This document shows, in pieces, positions 13,310 to 25,831 of a stretch of DNA of 64,000 nucleotides. Positions within the stretch are counted from its first letter, which is position 1; the number at the start of each line of letters is the position of its first letter. A program made the position numbers and the translations under genes. The notes under the pieces are model-generated. The model was given only the letters and a program-made list of their open reading frames with translations, made no database searches and was not told the origin of the DNA. The stretch comes from Botrytis cinerea B05.10 (taxonomy: Eukaryota; Ascomycota; Leotiomycetes; Helotiales; Sclerotiniaceae), in contig NC_037313.1 in assembly GCF_000143535.2 (NCBI RefSeq), forward strand, positions 193,501 through 257,500. Direction: 5' to 3'.

Positions 13310-14313
13310 ATGGTTGGGCTTTTGTGGTGGTAGCATATGGAGTGTATCTGGCAAGGTTTATAATACAGGCCGGTTGCTTTCGATATCTTTTGATATCCTG
13401 CATTATCGCACGGGCAATGGTATCATGATCTTTCACTCAAGATTCTTTGGTGTTCAATGGTTTTTTGCAATCAGACGGTTCAAACGTGTAAACGATACCT
13501 GCTTTTCTCCATATCATGATTACCTTGGTGATAACTCCATTCCGTCCTACACATTCTCAAATTTTCGGTTCAAATTGTGGTGTATGTTTTTTGAGTCCAA
13601 TTCTTTATTTGCTTCATTCTCTGGTCATTCAAATTGCATTTTCAACGCCCCTGACCCTCACATCCCCAGATTGTCTTCTGTATCCGCTCCCATTTTATAA
13701 TCCGCCAGTATCCTCCACTATTTAATTCGAGCGTACATACATATGTATACATGGTATGCCGATAAGAAATCCATCAACTACGTCACCATTTTCGAAGCTC
13801 TCCCCCTCCGATGTGCCTCTATGATTGAATGTGAATTGGACGTAAAGTTGTGAGAAACGACATCAACGGTGACATCGCAATTGCCTCGCGTCCTAACGGA
13901 GGGTATAAGGACTCATCAAATGAATACACACAATCCCGCCATGGTTGAAACCGTGTTCTTGTTTATAGAAGAAGGTGCCGCTTTTCAAGACTCCCACGAT
14001 CGCGACTGTTCTGTTTTTTGATCTCCTTTCATTTCCATTTCTCATATCATTTGATCATCCCCATCTTATTCCAATATTTGTTATCAGGAAATAAATGAAC
14101 ATTGAGGGGAGAGATCGGCATATCTCAAGTTCCGACACTCAACCGGATAAGGTGCTAGCTTATACCCGATGGCGGGGGTTCTGGAAATCACTTGATTGCA
14201 TATTGACAAACAAAGCTCTACTTTTCGGTGCAAGCAATTGCTTATAGTTTAGTCGTATGTTTTCACTTCTTGCCCATGAAAAGCCAGAATCTCTAACTTA
14301 AGTACAGGAAATC
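13310..14313. other. Intergenic: eL19 3' flank and SHMT leader, possible uORFs and 5'UTR intron
   Basis: There is no protein gene here. A candidate leader intron lies at 14255-14307 (GTATGT donor, CTAAC branch, TACAG acceptor, 53 bp), seven bases before the SHMT ATG. Upstream are an open frame of 50 codons (14095-14247) and an overlapping 8-codon frame (14169-14195), which would be uORFs if the leader reaches that far. Transcript data would be needed to confirm any of these. Confidence 0.45.
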
Positions 14314-16098
14314 ATGTCGCTCTTTAAAGGAGCCTCAAGAACTGTGTTCAGGGCTACTACTGCGCAAAGAGCAGCAGCTTCAATATGTGGCGCGAGAAGA
14401 GCGGCGAGTAGTAGTCGAATGACTATGGAAAGTCAACAAAAGGTTTGCTACTTGTCAATTGAATTCGCAAATAGCAAGGAGCTGAATTGATTCATGATAG
14501 TTACTCTCGGCAGATCTTGAACATGCAGATCCAGCAGTCTTCAGCATTCTCCAAAATGTACGATTTCTCTCGCCAGACCCTTCGTTTGATGACAAGAGAA
14601 GACTAAAGCATTATGAATAGGAAAAACGGAGGCAGAAGCACTTCATCAACCTTATTCCTTCCGAAAACTTCACATCACAAGCTGTTTTAGATGCATTGGG
14701 AAGTGTTATGCAAAGTACGTTTGGAGTTCGATGGTGGAATGAGTCAATGTTGACTTTCTGGCAGATAAATATTCCGAAGGATATCCAGGGGCAAGATATT
14801 ATGGAGGAAATGAGTTCATCGACGAATCCGAAAGGTTATGCCAAAGTCGTGCTCTACAGACTTTTGGTTTGAAAGAGTCGGAATGGGGTGTCAATGTTCA
14901 ACGTATGTCTTTCATCTGATATGAGAGTTCCTTGCTCACAACTTATCTAGCACTGTCTGGTTCTCCCGCAAATCTCTACGCATATTCCGCTCTCGCCAAT
15001 ACACATGACAGAATAATGGGATTAGATTTGCCTCACGGTGGTCATCTTTCTCATGGATATCAAACTCCTACCAAAAAAATTTCCGCTATCTCAAAATACT
15101 TTGAAACTTTACCATATCGATTGGATGAAAGCACAGGACTCATTGACTACGCTAAATTGGAGGAACTCGCTACATTGTACAGACCAAAGATTATTGTTGC
15201 CGGTACATCAGCGTACAGTAGACTCATTGAGTATGAGCGTATGCGTGAAATTGCCGACAAGGTTGGAGCATATCTATTAGCTGATATGGCACACATTTCT
15301 GGTCTTGTTGCCGCAAAGGTTATTCCAAGTCCTTTTGAATATGCAGATGTCGTCACAACTACTACACACAAATCACTCAGAGGTCCTCGAGGTGCTATGA
15401 TTTTCTTCCGAAAAGGAGTTAGGAGAGTTAATCCAAAAACAAAAGAAGAAGAGATGTGGAATCTTGAAGATCCAATTAATGCATCAGTATTTCCAGGACA
15501 TCAAGGAGGTCCTCACAACCATACTATTACTGCCTTGGCAGTTGCATTAAAGCAAGCACAAAGTGTTGAATTCAGAGCTTACCAAGAAGCAGTTCTACTA
15601 AATGCAAAGGCATTTGCAAAGCGTCTGGGTGATTCAAAAGATAAAGGGGGTCTCGGTTACTCCATCGTCTCCGGGGGTACCGATAACCATCTTGTACTCA
15701 TTGACTTGAAGCCTCAAGGAGTTGATGGTGCCCGAGTTGAACGTGTTCTTGAACTCGTTGGAGTCGCATCCAATAAGAATACAGTTCCAGGTGATAAATC
15801 TGCCCTTAAACCTGGTGGATTAAGAATGGGTACACCAGCTATGACAACTCGTGGTTTCCAGCCTGAAGATTTCGTACGGGTTGCCGACGTTGTAAATAGA
15901 GCCGTTACTATAACTCAACGATTGGATAAAAGTGCAAGGGAAGCAGCAGAGGCAAAGGGAAGAAAGAACCCTGGTAGTGTAAAGGCTTTCTTGGAGTACC
16001 TTGGCGAAGGCGAGAATGAGAGAGAGATTGTACAATTGAGAAGTGAAGTTGAGGAATGGGTTGGCACTTTCTCCCTACCATGGGAGGAGAGTAGTTAA
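14314..16098 (+). CDS. SHM1: Serine hydroxymethyltransferase, mitochondrial form
   Basis: Five exons (14314-14442, 14501-14557, 14621-14714, 14765-14902, 14951-16098) give 521 residues. The first 40 residues are rich in Arg, Ala and Ser with almost no acids ([20 protein letters not shown]), as expected of a mitochondrial presequence. The core then follows: [24 protein letters not shown], the [10 protein letters not shown] block, and the PLP-binding lysine at about residue 280 in [15 protein letters not shown]. The PLP enzyme interconverts serine plus tetrahydrofolate with glycine plus 5,10-methylene-tetrahydrofolate, feeding one-carbon metabolism. Introns cluster in the first third. Dihydrofolate synthase, also a folate-pathway enzyme, lies 16 kb downstream, too far to suggest co-regulation. 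Mitochondrial targeting is inferred from composition. Confidence 0.95.
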
Positions 16099-16763
16099 AA
16101 AGAGAGATGGGTGGGAGAAAATTCAACTTTAATGGGATATACAGTAATTGTTTGGGGAAGATATCAATAAGGGGGTGTGGTGGCTGGCATATTGTGAATG
16201 ATAATATTATGCATGGGTTTGGTTCTCAACTCCATACCGTTTCTAAAGGTTGCAAATGATTCCTATATTGAGATTGTGAAAATGTGTGATGGAAACATTA
16301 TTCCATCAGATCTGAGATAATACCGGTGAAATAACTTCCATTTGATCTTTTAGAAACCCATGTGCCATAGCATTCATGGCCATGATTTCTAGCTGCATTG
16401 CATTAGTCGATTGATGCTTTTATATATATATACATATATAAGTACAGTACAATGACAAGTCAGCCTCCACGACTTTTTTCTACAATAAATCATGGAAGTA
16501 TACACTCATCACGACCTAGTATACAGACAGACACTCGTTCAAGTATTTAGGAAAGAAGTAACTCATAAAATTGTCATATCGAGCTTCACCTCCTCTCATC
16601 CAATCCAGCTCTCGCAATTTCCAAAACCCGTTGGTGCACGGACCACTTTCACGAATGTTGAACTTCGACTACAGACAAGGCTCATAAGTATCGAGAACAC
16701 TCAATCCATATACCAATTCAATTACCAAGCTATACGCCGTGGAATCCCAATCGCATTCCAAAT
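16099..16763. other. Intergenic: SHMT 3' flank and complex I subunit promoter
   Basis: This 665-bp spacer has a short (TA)n run near 16423-16440. An open frame runs from 16492 into the next gene, but it is only the upstream region plus a retained intron; homology to the complex I subunit starts at the ATG at 16764. Nothing else was recognised. Confidence 0.5.
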
Positions 16764-17603
16764 ATGGCATCACAATCCGTGGCAAAGGTGGCTCAGGCTG
16801 CTAACCGTGTTATTCCCGTTCACAAGGTATTTATTTATTTATCTATCCAGCTCTTTAACCTTGATCCATCTCCCTTCCCGCACCTCAGACCTCAACCCCA
16901 AATTCAACTCCAACCCTTCTGACACCCCCTCTCAGAAACACACTGTCCAATCCACTGGTATCTGGGAGACCATCCGTCGCTTCCTCGCCGTCGATCCTAC
17001 CCGCTCCAACGGTGTCCCCCTCAACCCCCAATTCCGCAATCCACCTCCAGGATCCAACGAACCATTTTCCTTCATCGACCCTGTTACTCTCCCCGCGGGT
17101 GATATCGCCGAGAACCCATACTGGAAGCGCGATTCCCGCCGCTCGTATCCGCAGCTGAGTTTTGTGGCGCAGAGCGATGTGGTGGGTTTGTTGAGTGTGG
17201 GAAGTGAGGCGGCGCCGCGCAAGGAGTTGGTCGGGGAGTCGGGGGTGAAGGAGTTGGTTAGGGTTGGGGAGGAGGGGAAGGAGGGTTTGGCGAAGTTTTT
17301 CGAGAGGGAGAGTGCGGGGGGTGCGTTGGAGTTGTTGGGGAGAGGGGGTTTGCCGCCTTTGCCTGCGAGTGTGAGTCCGAGTAAGAGGGTGGATGGGAGT
17401 AAGTATCATTTGACCGAGGAGAATGCGTATCCTGAGGAGTAAGTTTGGGGTTCTTTTTTTCCCTTTTTCTTTTTTGAATGGGAGGGCTTCTTGGAGGGGT
17501 TTTGGAATGGGATTTGGGAATGGAATAGAAGGATAATAGCCATGGTATGGTAAGATATGATAAGCTAACAAAAACTAGATACCCATGCCGAACTTTCAAA
17601 TAA
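16764..17603 (+). CDS. nuo21.3: NADH:ubiquinone oxidoreductase 21.3 kDa-type accessory subunit
   Basis: Exons 16764-16826, 16936-17438 and 17579-17603 (introns of 109 and 140 bp) give 196 residues, about 21 kDa. The start MASQSVAKVAQAANRVIPVH and the block STGIWETIRRFLAVDPTRSN followed by GVPLNP and VTLPAGDIAENPYWKRDSRR match the fungal complex I subunit known as 21.3 kDa in Neurospora (NUZM type in Yarrowia). The last exon is only 25 nt and adds the conserved tail YPCRTFK; without it the frame would stop at the donor site. The protein is an accessory subunit of the mitochondrial inner-membrane enzyme and has no catalytic cofactor motif. The longer open frame that starts upstream at 16492 should not be used as the gene model. 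The identification rests on remembered family sequence. Confidence 0.82.
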
Positions 17604-17810
17604 GTAAAGAAGAAGACGACGACAAGGTGATAGGATGTTCAGGGAGGAAGAAAGAAGGGGTATGCAGGGAAGAAAACTTGTACATATACATCCATACACA
17701 AAGTTACGGAATCGAGAGTCGAGAAGAGGAATCACATACAAGATATTTGAGTTTACATTAGATCATATCACAATGCATGCACATACGCAGGTATAAGTCT
17801 ATTTCTATTT

Positions 17811-17844
17811 ATTCATTCATTCATTCATTCATTCATTCATTCAT
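17811..17844. repeat. (ATTC)n microsatellite
   Basis: A perfect tetranucleotide run of about 8.5 units, downstream of the complex I subunit gene. It is probably length-polymorphic. Confidence 0.9.
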
Positions 17845-18180
17845 TTATTTGTTTATCTCTTATATTCAGTATGTATTGTTCGTTTTTGTTGTTTGCTTGC
17901 TGGCTGGCTTGCTTCTGGGTGAAAGAAAAGAGAGAAGAGAAACTCGTGAGATTTTTGTAAGTCATTTCCAAACGTGGAATATAACGAAAGGGATTACGCA
18001 GTTTTAAATCCGCAACGTATGATGAGAGGTGAGGAAGGAATCAATGGGGAGAATGTTGGATTGGCTTGATATTTGTCTCTATCTGTCTCTGTGTTTATTG
18101 CAGTCTCAGTGTGAATTGCGTTTCAATGTTGTATGAAAGGAGAGGATATCAAAAAAAAAAAAAAATTAAGTGCATACACA

Positions 18181-18200
18181 GGTAGGTAGGTAGGTAGGTA
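18181..18200. repeat. (GGTA)5 microsatellite
   Basis: Five perfect GGTA units. The same motif recurs near 27309-27330 and 28598-28613, so this tetranucleotide is over-represented in the gene-poor interval. Confidence 0.9.
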
Positions 18201-19283
18201 ATGGATCTGGAATTTTCATATTTGTTAGTTTATTAGTTTGTTTGTTTATTTGTTTGTTTGATCGTTCGTACGTTTTTTTTGTTCATTCATTTATTCATTC
18301 ATTTATTCCCGTGCTGAACTGGAGTAGTTCATTAGTTAATTGGTCAGTCGGTCAGTCAGTCAGTCCGTCAGTCAGTTAACTGAATAGAAATCATAACTAT
18401 CGTATTTCGTTGTATTGGATCCCATCGGATGGTATTTCACATATACTCACACTTTCAACATCACGTCACCAAGATAAAGTAAGGTGAGGTTTGTCTCTGT
18501 GGATTGGTTGGCGGATTGGGGATTTTCCTGGATTCCAGATTTCATTCGCAGGGTATATGTATCTCATCGACTTTTTGTTTTTATTTTTTGTTTTGCTTTT
18601 TTGTTCTTTTTGGGAGGGAAATGGGGTAGTGAACGTTGGTTTGGTTGGTATGTAGGCAGCGGGTGTGAGAGTGTTGATATATGTATATGCATATGCATGC
18701 ATACATGTGTGTGTGTGGGTATGTATACAATCTACTCATTCAATCTGTGATTCCTGGAAATGTCATTGAGATGGAGTGGGAGTGGGATAGAATTAAGCAT
18801 CGTATTAGAGGTTTTGGAAATATTGAAACTTGTGTTCTATATGGACTATATACGGCATATGCAGCATATATACATACATATATCAATTTACATAATACTT
18901 ATTTAGATGGGTATGGGGATATATATATATATGCAGACAGATAGATAGATAGATAGACAACCTTTTTATACGTTATGTGTTATGTTATGTTTATTTATGT
19001 GTCTTGTTAGCTGTCTAGGATCTAGATGGATTAGAGCTCTGTTCTGGGAAAGAAGAGGATTGGATAGGATGGGATGAGATGGGATGGAATAGGACAGGAT
19101 TAGAAGATCTAGATATTTACTCGAGAGATTGGAGATTAGAAAATTGATACTAGACGAGAAGAGGAGAGGAGAGAGGTGGAGAGGTATCTACTATCTATCT
19201 GCTACTAACGAATGAGTGGGTAGGTGGGTGGACATATATATATATATCTATATATTTCTGTTACTTTTTTTGACTCCCGGTCT

Positions 19284-19327
19284 GTCTTTTCGTCTTTTCG
19301 TCTTTTCGTCTTTTCGTCTTTTTGTCT
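19284..19327. repeat. 8-bp GTCTTTTC tandem repeat
   Basis: Five units of GTCTTTTC, the last with one substitution, in the spacer between the complex I subunit and the peroxiredoxin. Confidence 0.85.
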
Positions 19328-21728
19328 ATTTATATTCTGTTTTCTTTTCACTACGCAAAGGAGTATGTATCTTAACTTGACTTGACCTGTCTTGCTTCTA
19401 TGCGTATGTATGTACACGAAATGCAAGATATGGAATATGAAATATGGAAGGAATAGAGAATATGAGAATACGCGAGTGCGTGGTTTGGGAGCGATTTGGA
19501 AGGAGAAATGATGGATGGTTGAAGTGGTAGGTGGAGTGGTGGGTGGAGTGGTGGATGGAGGAAGGGAGAAGTATGTGGTGTGATATGATATGATATATCC
19601 AAGAGCGAAGAATGGATGGATGAATGGATGGGGAGGAGTGGTTTGGATACATGAAGGGGAAGGAGTGGGAAATTATTAGGAGGGGATGAGAGGACGTGAT
19701 GGAGAAATAGGGAGGGAAAATGAAACAGAAATAAGAAGGGAAAAGTGGTTTGGGAAAGAAAGAGGAAAGGATAGATAGGGTAGAAGGGTAAGATGAAGGA
19801 AGTGGTTATTAGGGAAATGGGAAATGGGAAATGGGGGATAAACGAAGTGATTTGGAAACGGGGTTGAAGTTTGAAGGGGAAGAAGAAGGAAATTGTTGGG
19901 AGGGGGATGAGCGATGGAGAAAGAGAAATGAGGAAAAGTAAGGAAGAATAGATAGATGGATAATGAATTATCTAAAATAGAGAGAAAAAAATAAAGAGGG
20001 GATGAAGTAATTTGAATGAATGAACAAATAAACGAAGGAGAAGGGGGAAGGGGGGGGAGACACATAATTAGAAGAAACACAAGGGAAAAAAGAAGCGAAA
20101 AGAAAAAAATATGCAATAAATGAATAATAAATGGATAGAATAGGATAAAATATGATATGATGGATAGGATGGATATTGAATAAATTAATAGAAATGAATG
20201 AATGGATGAATGAATGAATAAATGAAAAAAAGGAGGAAAGATATAAAAGATATAAAAAAGTGAAGTGGAGAATGAGAGAATGGAGGAGGAGAAACGAGGA
20301 GAAGAGGAATAAGTATAAATACCTACCGAATCTACAAATACAAATAATTACAAATAGAGAGTGCAAAGAAATCAAAGAATAAACAACATAGGTAGGTTTT
20401 GAATCTTGAATCTCGAATCTTGAGTCTTGAGTCTTATTAAACGACAAGGAAGATTCGGGAAAGAGTAGAGAGTAGAGAGTAGAGAGTAGAAACGAAACTC
20501 GATGCAGATACAGGTAGGTACAGATACACGGAAGATAAAATGCACGAATGAATAAAAAAGTGAATATGCATACATACGGATGGATGTATGGATGTGAGTG
20601 CGGGTGTGAATGGAAGATGGAAGAATCGATGATGTGATGTGATGTGATGTGATATGGATAGGTAGGGAAAGAAGATGGATGGAAAGATGAATCGACGGAG
20701 AGAGAGAGATAGTTAATAGTTAATACATGCGTGCGTGATATGTGTATGGATAGATGAATGACCCAATGTATATATATGAGATAATTTATATATATACATG
20801 TGAAGAATGTGATGTGATGTGATGCAATATATCCCATATATAGAACTACCCTACCCACCTACTCGATATACGTCCATTCAGTCGAGGTATTCGCTATTTA
20901 CTATTTGCTATTCATTATTCGTCATTGATTTACTTGCTTGTATCAAGAGTATCAAAATCACCATCACCATCAACTAACCAGATATGCACATAGAAACAAA
21001 TCATCCATCAAAGTAAATTGAATAGAATGTAATTGAATAGAATTGAACTTATAATTCGGATATCACGTCATATCCTATACTACTATCCTATGCAATCCTA
21101 TCCATTTTTCATATCCTATCCTATCCAGCTTTCGTATCCAGTATCCTCCATCATATCGTATTGTGTTGTATTTAATGTCTGTCTTATTTGTACCCTATCC
21201 CGCATTCCCATTAACGAAAGAGAAAAAGAAACCCCAAACTCACTCCATAGCACCTGCCCATACATACCATAAGAAAATTTGAATCGAATTGAATATTGTC
21301 AAAAGAGAAAAATGAGTATCTTTTCCTTCCATGCTTCTTTCCTCCCTACGTTCTTCCTTCCATTGGCTAGCTAAAATTGTGAAATGAGTATGTAGGAATT
21401 GAAAATGGAAGGGGCCCTGAAGATTGGGAATAATAAGTATCTTCAAAAATCAATCCAACAAGTAAAATGAGATAGATCAACCGAATCAAATCAAAACGAT
21501 TCCATGCTTTTTCAATCCATCCATTCATCGCCATGACTCGCTTTCTTTCGATGCCCATCAAAAATCAAAATCAGAATCAGAAGATCAAATGAGAAGAAAA
21601 TGCAATCATATACGCATGCGTGCAGTGGATGAACGAAGGGTTATGCAAGTAGCAGCAATGCAGATGAATGAATTCATCAAACCAAGCATTCATCCTGAAG
21701 AATCAAACTCAAGTCAAGACCTCCATGC

Positions 21729-22892
21729 TCAAGCTGTTGAAGTCTCAGCAGCTTTAACTTCGGAATCTTTGCCGTCAAGTTTTTCAGCTGTATCAGCTAC
21801 ATCTGCTGCAACTTCTGCTTTGGCAACATCTTCCTTTGCTGCGGATGAGTCGGCCCCGTTAATACCATTTGTTTCTGGAATTGTTGGTTCTTCGGTTTTC
21901 TTTTCCTCTGAAGTTGGTGAGGCTTCCTCTTTTGTTTCTTCTGCTGTAGTTTCCTTCTCATTTTCCTTCTCGGCTTCTTTATCTTCTTCAGTTACAGCTT
22001 CTTCCTTTTCGACTTCTGCTTTCTTAGCACCAATCAATCCTTCTACAACCTCAAGTGTACCCTTAGGACTACCAGCCTGAGCGGCCAATACCTTTCCGGA
22101 TTTGTCAATGACAAATACACCTCTAGTGGTACCCTTTGCATTTTTCAACCCAATTGCGGAGATGAGTGTAGACTTTGTGTCGCAAAGAAGTGTATAAGGA
22201 AGTTTTTGATTGGTTTTGAAGGTGGTGTTGGATTTGGGGGAATCCTTTGAGAGACCATAGACGGTGTAGCCGGTTAAGAGGAGGGTGGGATGAGAGTCGC
22301 GGAAAGCGCAGACTTGGGTTGTGCCTTGAGAAAATTAGCGATTGTTTAAAGATGAAGTTGAATGAATGAGAGATGGGATTGAGATGATGGATGGATAGAT
22401 GGATTGATGGATGCATATTGAAGGAGTATGATACTTACATCCAGGAGTAGAAGCTTTGGGATAAGTAAAAAGTACAACACCACTCTTACTCTCCGAAACA
22501 AGTTTCTCGAGTGTAGTCTTTTCACCCTCATTGGTTTCAATCTCTCCACCGAATCCTTTAAGATCGATGGTTTCACCAACTACAACTTTTGTCGTTGCTA
22601 CTGGAGCTGAAGCTGGAGCTGGAGCTGAAGCTTTAGAAGCTTTAACTTGAGGCAAGGGAGCTGGAGCTTCAACTTTAGTTTCGGTCTTAGCTTTAGATCC
22701 ATTTGTCTTTGATGCAGGAGCAGCTTTGGTAGCTTTGGCAGCTTTTGGTTCAGCAGCTTTCGGTTCAGCAGCTTTCTTGACGGGTTCTTTAACTTTTGCG
22801 ACGGTCTTTGCGACAGTTGACTTCTTTTTAGCAGCTGGAGCTGGAGCTGGAGGCTCAGCTGGAGCAGGACGTTTTCTCAATGTAACAGGCAT
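21729..22892 (-). CDS. Peroxiredoxin of the BCP/PrxQ (Dot5-like) type with long low-complexity tails
   Basis: Exons 22439-22892 and 21729-22324 (114-bp intron splitting the catalytic Cys codon) give 349 residues. The core has the AhpC/TSA signature: peroxidatic Cys152 in YPKASTPGC and a candidate resolving Cys157 five residues on (CTTQVC), the spacing typical of BCP/PrxQ proteins such as yeast nuclear Dot5. The core continues through VYGLSKDSP, LPYTLLCD and TRGVFVIDKSGKVLA. It would reduce hydroperoxides with thioredoxin. The first ~110 residues are Lys/Ala/Pro repeats (KAAEPKAAEPKAAKATKAA) containing KR/KKK clusters that could direct it to the nucleus. The last ~100 residues are Glu/Lys/Ala-rich and probably disordered. 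The start ATG (MPVTLRKRPAP) is the only sensible one. Nuclear location is inferred. Confidence 0.9.
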
Positions 22893-25831
22893 GGTTGTGT
22901 ATTGCGTTTGATATAATGGAAATTGAAGGTGGTTGTTGTTGTTGTTGTTATTGACGAGGTTGATTGTCGCGATTGTTGGTTTGCGATAAAGAGGGAGATC
23001 TTATCCGAGAAGGATGGAGAAGTGGTTCGATGAAATACAATTCACTGATAATGGAGTAGAGGGAGAAGAATTGGGATTAAGAGAAAGGAGAGATGGATTG
23101 GAAAAAGTGAAGAGAGAAAAGATGAAAATGGAAAATGGAAAATGTTATGTAGTTAAATTATAGGCTGAGCAATCATTTTCAATAATCTCCTCACTCCCCA
23201 TCCATTCTCTCCAGCCACGGGGGCTCTGGTTACTTACTGTACCGTGCAAGGTTACGTTAGTTAGGGGCAATGATAGTTTCGTCTTTTGGGGTGTGTACAG
23301 CAAGTTCACGCGTTTTGGTATGTGGTTCTATGATCTGCCTGAGACGGCGTATTTGTGGAATGTACGATTTACGTTATCTGGAGAGGAGGCAGGTCGTTTG
23401 CCTGCTGCATGTATGTACGAGGTAGGTGGATGTTGGAGATGTTGATAGAGGTCTATGTTCTGTATTCTGGCACTGGCGTTGGCACAGTCAGTCAGTATTG
23501 AAGGAATTGAAGAAATCTAACAGAGTAGGGAAGCTTTCCTAGGTCGAGTATCAACCTATCACAGGAAGAACAATAGAATGGGGATTCACAAAATGGAATT
23601 CTGGACCACCGGTGGACTGATTGGTGGATTTGGTTGGTTTGTGCATGCAAAACACGAATTGGCAAAGTCGGGGAAGGGGAAAGGTCTGGGAAAGGTCTGG
23701 GAGATATGGCACGGGAGTCAGGATGGATGAAGAATTGTGGACTGGATGAGATATTGATTGGCTGTGTGCGTGTGCGTGTGTGGTATGGAATTGGAATTGG
23801 AATTATCATTTGTGAGTGAGAGGAAGAGAGGAAGAGAGGAAGAGAGGACGAGAGAGAGAGGGAAAGGAGAAGATCACAAGAGATAAGTTAGCCATTGTTG
23901 CAGGATATATATAGATGGATATGTATGTATATATATATACATATATCAAGATGAAATCGAAATTCTTTTCGAGGAATAGCTCAAACGATGGAGCTGTATA
24001 TATATATATATATATATACACTTGAGAAGTGTTAATACACCTACTTATCTATCTATCCACCTACCTACATAGCTTTACCTAATACAACCAAAATCAGAAT
24101 ATTTTCAACTGATATCAACAACATACCAACCTCCTTCAATGATACAAGCTAGATTGAAATTCACATGCTCGAGTATAGTATCATGAAGTTATTTGTAATG
24201 TCGTCCATTACTAGACATCTTACCATCTCGAGACACGCCCAAACAGACACTTGCTTTCACGGGAAATCCTGTAAGCGCACAGAAAAGTCCAAGCAAATAT
24301 TGTAGTATGTTATGGTAAACGTTGTAACCTCGACAACTTTGCATTTCCTCGTATCTGATTGATGGGCTTTGATCATTTCATCGCTCTCTTCTTCTTCCAA
24401 TAAACCACATATACAGAATAAGAAGAGGGACACACACAGAAGTAGTATCCATATCAAGATCAAGTACCTTCGCACCAGACCTCCAAGACTAGTCCATCAG
24501 CCAGATCCCTCGAAACTAACCTTCAAGCTCCGGAGAGGCCATCTAAACGGAAGCGTAACGGGAGCCCCGCACACTGACTAGGTACTAGTATCTTGCAAGT
24601 TGTACGTTGTCGTCTGTACAGAGTATAGTACACATGACAAGCTTCAGGGTTTTGAGTTTGAATGATGGATGGCCGAGCTAGACTCTAGACTTCTCATCGG
24701 GTAAAGTCTTTTATGGTTGGATCTCTACACAGTACAGTACTATCAAGCTACTCCATCGAATGCCATATATGTAAAGGTCCTCGGATAATATCCCGAGTTG
24801 TTCTCTGGTTTAATTTAGTTGGTTGGCCAAAGAGTAACTCAAAGTCTCAGGTCCAAGGTTCAATATGGTGGCCCGAGGGAAAGAGATATACGATGTCCTG
24901 GATTGGACGGACTGGATTGGACGGACTGGTCTCGAGACGGGTTAATCGGTACAATGGATAATAGATATTTGCCATTATTACCCGGACTGATGGAGCCATG
25001 AATACTGTAGGTACTTCATAGGTAGGCAAACTCGGATCCCTTCAAATTCCAATGTTATTCTGTTGGTTGTAGGTCTTTGTAGGTCTTTGTAGGTCCTTGA
25101 TATTGATGATTCAAATGATGTAAGTCATCCATCAAATCACCAATCCAAATTCATGATAAACCATATGAATACCTCGATAAGCAGTACCTGGTAATTTCTA
25201 CCAATTTCTATCAAATCTCGTATTAGGAATGAAGAAAGGCCATTCGTCCGGGCATCGGAGAAACGATAATCAAGGCGTAATCAAGGTGCAAAAGGGACGG
25301 AATCTTGAAGATCTTCTCTTCTTCTCAAGATCAACAATATCCATGAACGATATCCATGGAGAAGAGAAGAAAAGAACCTTGCCTCCACCACCACCACCTC
25401 CACTCTTCACATTGACTCCTCTTGAGTCTTGAGAGTCGAGACATGCGAGACATGGTCGGATAGACATTAAGCGAAACACCGATGGCGAAAAATTTGATTT
25501 TCACAAGCAAAAAACTAGTAAAAGTAGAGGGAAAGCCCAGACAAAATCCGAATTCGATCCGACCCTTTATCTTGAAAATCCTATGCAGAGTAATAGTTAT
25601 TCCTATCTTACTAACAAATTCCATCTTCCTATAAGTTAACTATCTGACTCTCCCTCCTTCTTGATTACTACCAACGAGACATCACACATCATCCTTTTGT
25701 TTTGTTTCTGCGATACAAGTACAATAGATCAATACATCAACACATCCCTACGATATCTTCTTACCCGTTCGAAGCTTCAAAAAAAGGGTCCAAATCTCCA
25801 ACAAGCACACGACCAAAGGCACACGATCAAA
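22893..25831. other. 2.9-kb intergenic region between divergent peroxiredoxin and Ups2-like genes
   Basis: No supported gene was found; open frames are short and of low complexity. The first 300 bp presumably hold the peroxiredoxin promoter and the last few hundred the Ups2-like promoter. Features include repeated GGAAGAGA units at 23820-23850, an (AT)n run at about 23995-24018, and repeated GGACTGGATT-like sequence near 24903-24930. No tRNA or other structured RNA was recognised. Confidence 0.6.
23995..24018. repeat. (TA)n microsatellite
   Basis: An uninterrupted TA dinucleotide run of about 24 bp in the peroxiredoxin upstream region. Confidence 0.85.

Larger units (their letters stand above)
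17604..21728. other. 4.1-kb gene-free, microsatellite-rich intergenic region
   Basis: It lies between the 3' ends of two convergent genes and shows no supported coding sequence. It contains many short tandem repeats: (ATTC)n at 17811-17844, (GGTA)5 at 18181-18200, GATA/GACA runs near 18938-18957, an 8-bp GTCTTTTC repeat at 19284-19327, and GATGT pentamers at 20632-20653 and 20805-20823. From about 19430 to 20760 the plus strand is strongly purine-rich. The long minus-strand open frames here (up to 296 codons) are Ser/Phe/Leu/Tyr-rich low-complexity translations of that tract. Confidence 0.7.

Noticed and set aside
16492..16763. In-frame N-terminal extension of the complex I subunit
   Set aside because: The extended frame runs through the first intron; homology begins at the ATG at 16764 followed by splicing.
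19676..20858. Minus-strand open frames of up to 296 codons rich in Ser, Phe, Leu and Tyr
   Set aside because: Translations of a purine-rich low-complexity strand; no domain, no codon bias, and they overlap each other.
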